Part shown: positions 13,101 through 16,756 of the stretch, in pieces
Layout of the letters: every line of letters starts with the position of its first letter
How positions within the stretch are numbered: position 1 is the first letter of the stretch
NCBI GenBank assembly: GCA_934667865.1
Contig: CAKUMR010000007.1
Span: forward strand, 1-16,756
From: an uncultured Oscillospiraceae bacterium
Lineage (GTDB): Bacteria > Bacillota_A > Clostridia > Oscillospirales > Oscillospiraceae
Reading direction: 5' to 3'
Length of the DNA stretch: 16,756 bases
Notes under the pieces: generated by a model
The model's input: only the letters and a program-made list of their open reading frames with translations
Told to the model about the DNA's origin: nothing
Database searches by the model: none
Position numbers and translations under genes: made by a program

Positions 13101-14107
13101 AATTCATCCCCGGAACTCTGACGATCTCCTCCTCTCCGCACGCCCACTCTCCCAATTCCACCCGCCGCATCATGCTCGACGTGTGCATTGCGCTGCTTCC
13201 GGCGCTGTGCGGCGCGATCTGGTTCTTCGGCTGGCGCTGCCTGACGGTCGTGCTTGTGAGCGTGGCCTCCTGCGTCTTTTTTGAGTGGGGCTACCGCAAG
13301 GTCATGAAAAAGGAGGCCGCCTGCGGCGACCTCTCGGCCGTCGTCACCGGCATCCTGCTTGCCTTTGTCTGCCCGCCGACCATTCCCTACTGGGTCGTGG
13401 TTCTCGGCGCGCTGTTTGCCATCGTGCTGGTCAAGCAGCTTTTCGGCGGCATCGGCCAGAACATCGTCAACCCCGCGCTGGCCGCGCGCGCCTTCCTCTT
13501 CAGCTGGCCGGTTTTCATGAACACATGGGTCCGCTCCGGCATACATCCGGCCGTGTTCTCCAATCCCACCACGCAGGCGCTCGACGGTCTGACCGCCGCA
13601 ACGCCGCTGGCCGCCATGTCTGCGGGCAAGCTCCCGGCGGAGGACGCGCTCGACCTACTGGTCGGGCAGGTCGGCGGCTGCATCGGCGAGGTCTCCGCGC
13701 TTCTGCTGCTGCTCGGCGGCATCTATCTGGTGCTGCGCCGGGTCATCAGTCTGCGCATTCCGCTTTCCTACCTCGGCACCGTGGCGGTGCTGGCCTTCGC
13801 CTTCCCGCTGGGCGGCGCGGACCGTCTGGACTGGATGCTCTGCCAGCTGCTCTCCGGCGGTCTGATGCTCGGCGCGATCTTCATGGCGACCGACTACACC
13901 ACCTCTCCCGTCACCCACGCGGGGCAGATCGGCTTCGGCATCGGCTGCGGCGTGCTGACCATTCTCTTCCGCTATTTCGGCACCTATCCGGAGGGCGTGA
14001 GCTACGCCATCCTGATCATGAACTGCTGCGTCGGCTTCTTCGACAAGCTCGGCATCCCGAAGCGCTTCGGCACGGCCAAAAAGGAGAAGGGAGGTGAGGC
14101 GGCATGA
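13097..14107 (+). CDS. rnfD: Rnf complex subunit RnfD (membrane FMN-binding subunit)
   Basis: An integral membrane subunit of the Rnf pump, related to NqrB. Several hydrophobic helices are visible from residue 27 onward. The covalent FMN attachment motif is DGLTAATP, with the acceptor threonine at T169. GIGQNIVNPALAARAF (118-133) and ATDYTTSPVT are further family signatures. The protein has 336 aa. The start at 13097 overlaps the rnfC stop as ATGA, and GGAGG lies just upstream. A longer open frame from 12878 runs antiparallel to nothing and would cover the rnfC cluster motifs in another frame, so it was not used. Confidence 0.95.
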   Translation: MKFIPGTLTISSSPHAHSPNSTRRIMLDVCIALLPALCGAIWFFGWRCLTVVLVSVASCVFFEWGYRKVMKKEAACGDLSAVVTGILLAFVCPPTIPYWVVVLGALFAIVLVKQLFGGIGQNIVNPALAARAFLFSWPVFMNTWVRSGIHPAVFSNPTTQALDGLTAATPLAAMSAGKLPAEDALDLLVGQVGGCIGEVSALLLLLGGIYLVLRRVISLRIPLSYLGTVAVLAFAFPLGGADRLDWMLCQLLSGGLMLGAIFMATDYTTSPVTHAGQIGFGIGCGVLTILFRYFGTYPEGVSYAILIMNCCVGFFDKLGIPKRFGTAKKEKGGEAA

Positions 14108-14646
14108 CCAGAAGCAAAAGCACCGTCGCCTACGTCCTTCGCCTGACGCTCACGCTGTTTCTCATCACCACCGTCGTCGCAGGCCTTCTGGGTCTGGTCA
14201 ACTACATGACGGCGGACACCATCGCCAGGCAGATTGCCCAGAAGGCGGAAAACGCCATGCGGCAGGTTCTGGAGGCCGACGGCTACGAACCGCTGGACAT
14301 CCCGGAGGGCAGCGCCGTGACCGCCGCCTACCGCGCAGGCGAGAAGGGCTATGTCGTGCGCGTCGCACCCAACGGCTTCGGCGGCGCGATCGACATGATG
14401 GTCGGCGTTGATCTAAACGGCGCCGTCACCGGCGTCGCCATCGTTTCTCAGTCCGAGACGGCCTCTCTCGGCGCAAACTGCACCCGCGAGGACTTCCGCG
14501 CGCAGTTCACCGGCAAGACCGGCTCGCTGTCGGTCAGCAAGGACGGCGGCGAGATCGAGGCGCTGACCGGCGCGACCGTGACCTCCCGCGCCGTGACCGA
14601 GGGCGTCAACACCGCGCTGGAATTCGTGCAGGAGGTGCTGAAATGA
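14104..14646 (+). CDS. rnfG: Rnf complex subunit RnfG (covalent FMN subunit)
   Basis: A single-pass membrane protein with an extracytoplasmic FMN domain, related to NqrC. The membrane helix is at about residues 9-33. The FMN is carried on T158 in LTGATVTSRAV, the target of the flavin transferase ApbE. SETASLGANC (116-125) corresponds to the usual ETPGLG motif but is diverged. The 180-aa length is normal. It overlaps rnfD and rnfE by ATGA, and GGAGG lies at 14091-14095. No apbE gene is visible in this window. Confidence 0.94.
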   Translation: MTRSKSTVAYVLRLTLTLFLITTVVAGLLGLVNYMTADTIARQIAQKAENAMRQVLEADGYEPLDIPEGSAVTAAYRAGEKGYVVRVAPNGFGGAIDMMVGVDLNGAVTGVAIVSQSETASLGANCTREDFRAQFTGKTGSLSVSKDGGEIEALTGATVTSRAVTEGVNTALEFVQEVLK

Positions 14647-15284
14647 ACTTCAAAAAGCAATTCAAGGAGGGCCTTCTCACCAACAACCCCGTGATGGGCC
14701 AGCTGCTCGGTATGTGCTCCACCATGGCCATCACCACCACGCTCTTTAACGGCATCGGCATGGGGCTTTCCGTTACCATCATTCTGATCTGCTCCAACAT
14801 TGCCATTTCTCTCCTGCGCAAGGTCATCCCGGATAAGATCCGCATCGCGGCCTACGTCGTCGTGATTGCAGGCTTTGTGACCATGGTCGACCTCCTGCTG
14901 CAAGCCTATGTCCCGGCGCTGTCGGAGAGTCTGGGCGTGTTTATCCCGCTGATCGTCGTCAACTGCATCATCCTCGGCCGCGCGGAAGCCTTCGCCTCGA
15001 AAAACGGCGTGCTGGCTTCCGCAGTGGACGGCCTGACGCAGGGCATCGGCTACACCGTGGCGCTCGTGATGATGTGCGTCATCCGCGAGCTGCTGGGCAG
15101 CGGCACCTTCGGCAAGGGCGTATTCGGCGCGGACGGCATCCGCATTCTCCCCGAACAGTACCCGGCCATGCTGCTGATCATGCCGGTCGGCGGCTTCCTG
15201 ACGCTGGGCTGCCTGATCGCCTTTACGCAGTGGTTTAACCGCCGTCTGGCACAGAAGGCGGCAGAAAAGGAGGCGGCAAAATGA
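14643..15284 (+). CDS. rnfE: Rnf complex subunit RnfE (membrane subunit)
   Basis: An integral membrane subunit with about six helices, homologous to NqrD and to RnfA. Its half-sites C25 (GMCSTM) and C108 (VVNCIILGRAEAFA) match the cysteines that, with those of RnfA, hold an iron-sulfur cluster inside the membrane in the related complexes. NNPVMGQLLGMC and GRAEAFASKN are family signatures. The 213-aa protein ends in a Lys/Glu-rich tail and overlaps rnfG and rnfA by 4 nt each. Confidence 0.95.
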   Translation: MNFKKQFKEGLLTNNPVMGQLLGMCSTMAITTTLFNGIGMGLSVTIILICSNIAISLLRKVIPDKIRIAAYVVVIAGFVTMVDLLLQAYVPALSESLGVFIPLIVVNCIILGRAEAFASKNGVLASAVDGLTQGIGYTVALVMMCVIRELLGSGTFGKGVFGADGIRILPEQYPAMLLIMPVGGFLTLGCLIAFTQWFNRRLAQKAAEKEAAK

Positions 15285-15874
15285 AGGTATTTCTCTCCCT
15301 GTTCACCATCGCGCTGAACGCGATCCTCGCAGAAAACTTCATTCTCGTCAAATTCATGGGCATCTGCCCCTTCATGGGCGTTTCCAAGCGCTCGGACACC
15401 GCGCTGGGCATGGGCCTCGCCGTCACCTTCGTCATGGGCATCGCCTCCGCCGCAACCTGGGCGGTCAACGAGTTTTTGCTCGTGCCGCTGAACCTTGCGT
15501 ATATGCAGACGCTGGTGTTCATTCTGGTCATTGCCGCGCTGGTGCAGCTCGTGGAAATGTTTTTGCAGAAGTCCGTTCCCTCGCTCTATCAGGCGCTGGG
15601 CATCTATCTTCCCCTGATCACCACCAACTGCGCCGTGCTGGGCGTGGCGCTGCTGAACATCCAGAAGAGCTACAATTTCATCGAATCCCTGTTCTACGGC
15701 GTGACGGGCGGCATCGGCTTCACCGTGGCGATCCTCCTGTTCTCCTCCGTCCGCGAGCGGCTGGAGGACTGCGACTGCCCCAAGGCCTTCAAGGGTTTCC
15801 CCATTGCGCTGATCGCCGCCGGTCTGCTGGCGCTGTCCTTCATGGGCTTCTCCGGCTTCCGGGTCTTTAAGTAA
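15281..15874 (+). CDS. rnfA: Rnf complex subunit RnfA (membrane subunit)
   Basis: An integral membrane subunit with about six helices and inverted topology relative to RnfE, homologous to NqrE. Signatures are ILAENFILVKFMGICPFMGVS near the N-terminus with C29, and TTNCAVLGVAL with C117, the expected ligands of the intramembrane Fe-S cluster. The 197-aa length is standard. Its start overlaps the rnfE stop, and 13 nt separate it from rnfB. Confidence 0.96.
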   Translation: MKVFLSLFTIALNAILAENFILVKFMGICPFMGVSKRSDTALGMGLAVTFVMGIASAATWAVNEFLLVPLNLAYMQTLVFILVIAALVQLVEMFLQKSVPSLYQALGIYLPLITTNCAVLGVALLNIQKSYNFIESLFYGVTGGIGFTVAILLFSSVRERLEDCDCPKAFKGFPIALIAAGLLALSFMGFSGFRVFK

Positions 15875-15887
15875 GGAGGCGGGCAAT

Positions 15888-16715
15888 ATGAAAGAAATTC
15901 TCTATGCCGTGCTGGTGCTCGGCGTGATGGGCGCGCTGCTCGGCGGCGTCCTCGCCATCGCCTCCAAGGTCTTTGCCGTCAAGGTGGACGAACGACTGCC
16001 CAAGCTGACCGAGGCGCTGCCCGGCGCAAACTGCGGCGGCTGCGGCTTCGCCGGCTGCGGCGCCTACGCGCAGGCCGTGCTCGACGGCAAGGCGCCCATC
16101 GGCCTGTGCGCCGCAGGCGGCGCGGAAGCCGCGAAGAAGATGTCCGAGGTCATGGGCGTGCAGGCCGTGGAGTTCGAAAAGACCGTTGCCATGGTCAAAT
16201 GCCGCGGCAAAAACCATCTGGCAAAGGGCGTCTATGACGGTATTGCCGACTGCCGCTCGGCCGTGTTCGTCACGGGCAACGGCCCCGCCGCCTGCCCCTC
16301 CGGCTGCCTTGGCTTCGGCACCTGCGTTTCCGTCTGCAAATTCGACGCCATCCACATCGTCGACGGCGTGGCGCGCGTGGACGCGGACAAGTGCACCGGC
16401 TGTATGCAGTGCGTGCAGACCTGCCCGCGCAAGGTCATCGTCCCGGTGTCCTACCACGCCGACATCATCGTCGCCTGCTCCAACCACGAGCGCGGCGCGC
16501 TGACACGCAAGGTCTGCGACATCGGCTGCATCGGCTGCCATTTGTGCGAGCGCCAGTGCGATTACGACGCCATCCACGTTCTGCACAATCTTGCCACGAT
16601 TGACTACAACAAGTGCGTGTCCTGCGGCCGCTGCGCCGCGGTTTGCCCGCGCCACCTGATCTCCGATTCCAACCTGCGCACCGACATGGATGCCGTCCCG
16701 GCGATGCAGAGGTAA
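15888..16715 (+). CDS. rnfB: Rnf complex subunit RnfB (polyferredoxin subunit, ferredoxin entry)
   Basis: A membrane-anchored polyferredoxin that accepts electrons from reduced ferredoxin. It has an N-terminal membrane helix (about 5-28) and a four-cysteine Fe-S domain with C49, C52, C57 and C74 (NCGGCGFAGC). Four further [4Fe-4S] motifs follow: C136/C140/C146/C150, C169/C172/C175/C179, C210 or C214/C217/C220/C224 and C243/C246/C249/C253. That is about five clusters, more than the three of gammaproteobacterial RnfB and in line with the longer clostridial forms. The 275 aa begin behind a strong AAGGAGG (about 15873-15879). It is the last subunit gene of the operon. Confidence 0.95.
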   Translation: MKEILYAVLVLGVMGALLGGVLAIASKVFAVKVDERLPKLTEALPGANCGGCGFAGCGAYAQAVLDGKAPIGLCAAGGAEAAKKMSEVMGVQAVEFEKTVAMVKCRGKNHLAKGVYDGIADCRSAVFVTGNGPAACPSGCLGFGTCVSVCKFDAIHIVDGVARVDADKCTGCMQCVQTCPRKVIVPVSYHADIIVACSNHERGALTRKVCDIGCIGCHLCERQCDYDAIHVLHNLATIDYNKCVSCGRCAAVCPRHLISDSNLRTDMDAVPAMQR

Positions 16716-16718
16716 GCC

Positions 16719-16756
16719 ATGGCGCATTCCATTCTGACGCTGCGACGCGAATTGTG
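16719..16756 (+). CDS. possible start of the next gene, cut by the window edge
   Basis: An ATG 4 bp after the rnfB stop opens a frame of 12 codons (MAHSILTLRREL) that runs off the window, preceded by AGAGGTAAG. It could be a co-transcribed gene. Too little is present to name it. Confidence 0.35.
   Translation, partial: MAHSILTLRREL

Noticed and set aside
1..16756. tRNA, rRNA, CRISPR arrays, insertion sequences or prophage genes
   Set aside because: None was recognised by eye: there are no regularly spaced direct repeats, no transposase or integrase motifs and no rRNA-like stretches.

Overview
The window is a roughly 60% GC, gene-dense stretch of a bacterial chromosome, most likely from an anaerobic Clostridia species (Bacillota), plausibly the Oscillospirales/Ruminococcaceae group. 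The reasons are strong AGGAGG-type ribosome sites, SigA-type promoters, an rnfCDGEAB operon in clostridial order, a short Rrf2-nifS-nifU cluster, a YhaO/YhaN nuclease pair, and a sugar-binding lipoprotein of a type common in gut clostridia. The family-level assignment is inference.

Layout. (1) 1-350, minus strand: the start of an ABC sugar-binding lipoprotein gene, with a good promoter and a perfect cre-like palindrome just downstream of it. (2) 615-1766, plus strand: a D-Ala-D-Ala carboxypeptidase of the DacF/PBP5 family. (3) 1767-2274: about 500 bp without a credible gene, packed with inverted repeats and bounded by a pair of imperfect inverted sequences about 30 nt long. It ends in a strong promoter. 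(4) 2275-7052, plus strand: a tightly overlapping nuclease operon of ymdB-like phosphodiesterase, yhaO-like (SbcD/Mre11) nuclease, yhaN-like (SbcC/Rad50) ATPase with a membrane hairpin, and tatD. It ends at a bidirectional terminator shared with the next, convergent operon. (5) 7098-9248, minus strand: Rrf2/IscR-type regulator, nifS cysteine desulfurase and nifU scaffold, with separate promoters before the regulator and before nifS. Both promoter regions carry the same 11-bp sequence. (6) 9363-11296, minus strand: glyA followed by a translationally coupled DnaQ-like exonuclease, both downstream of a tandem glycine riboswitch with an intrinsic terminator. (7) 11781-16715, plus strand: the complete rnfCDGEAB operon for the ferredoxin:NAD+ oxidoreductase ion pump. 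The first few codons of one more possible gene run off the right edge.

How they work together: Rnf and the NifS/NifU module belong to anaerobic iron-sulfur-based energy metabolism, since Rnf is extremely Fe-S rich and NifS/NifU supply clusters. GlyA links serine, glycine and one-carbon metabolism and is gated by glycine. The nuclease operon looks like DNA/RNA processing and repair. Nothing here is clearly a new biological system. The most unexplained pieces are the palindrome-rich element at about 1786-2218, the membrane-anchored Rad50-like ATPase with a changed Walker A first residue, and the exonuclease placed under glycine control.
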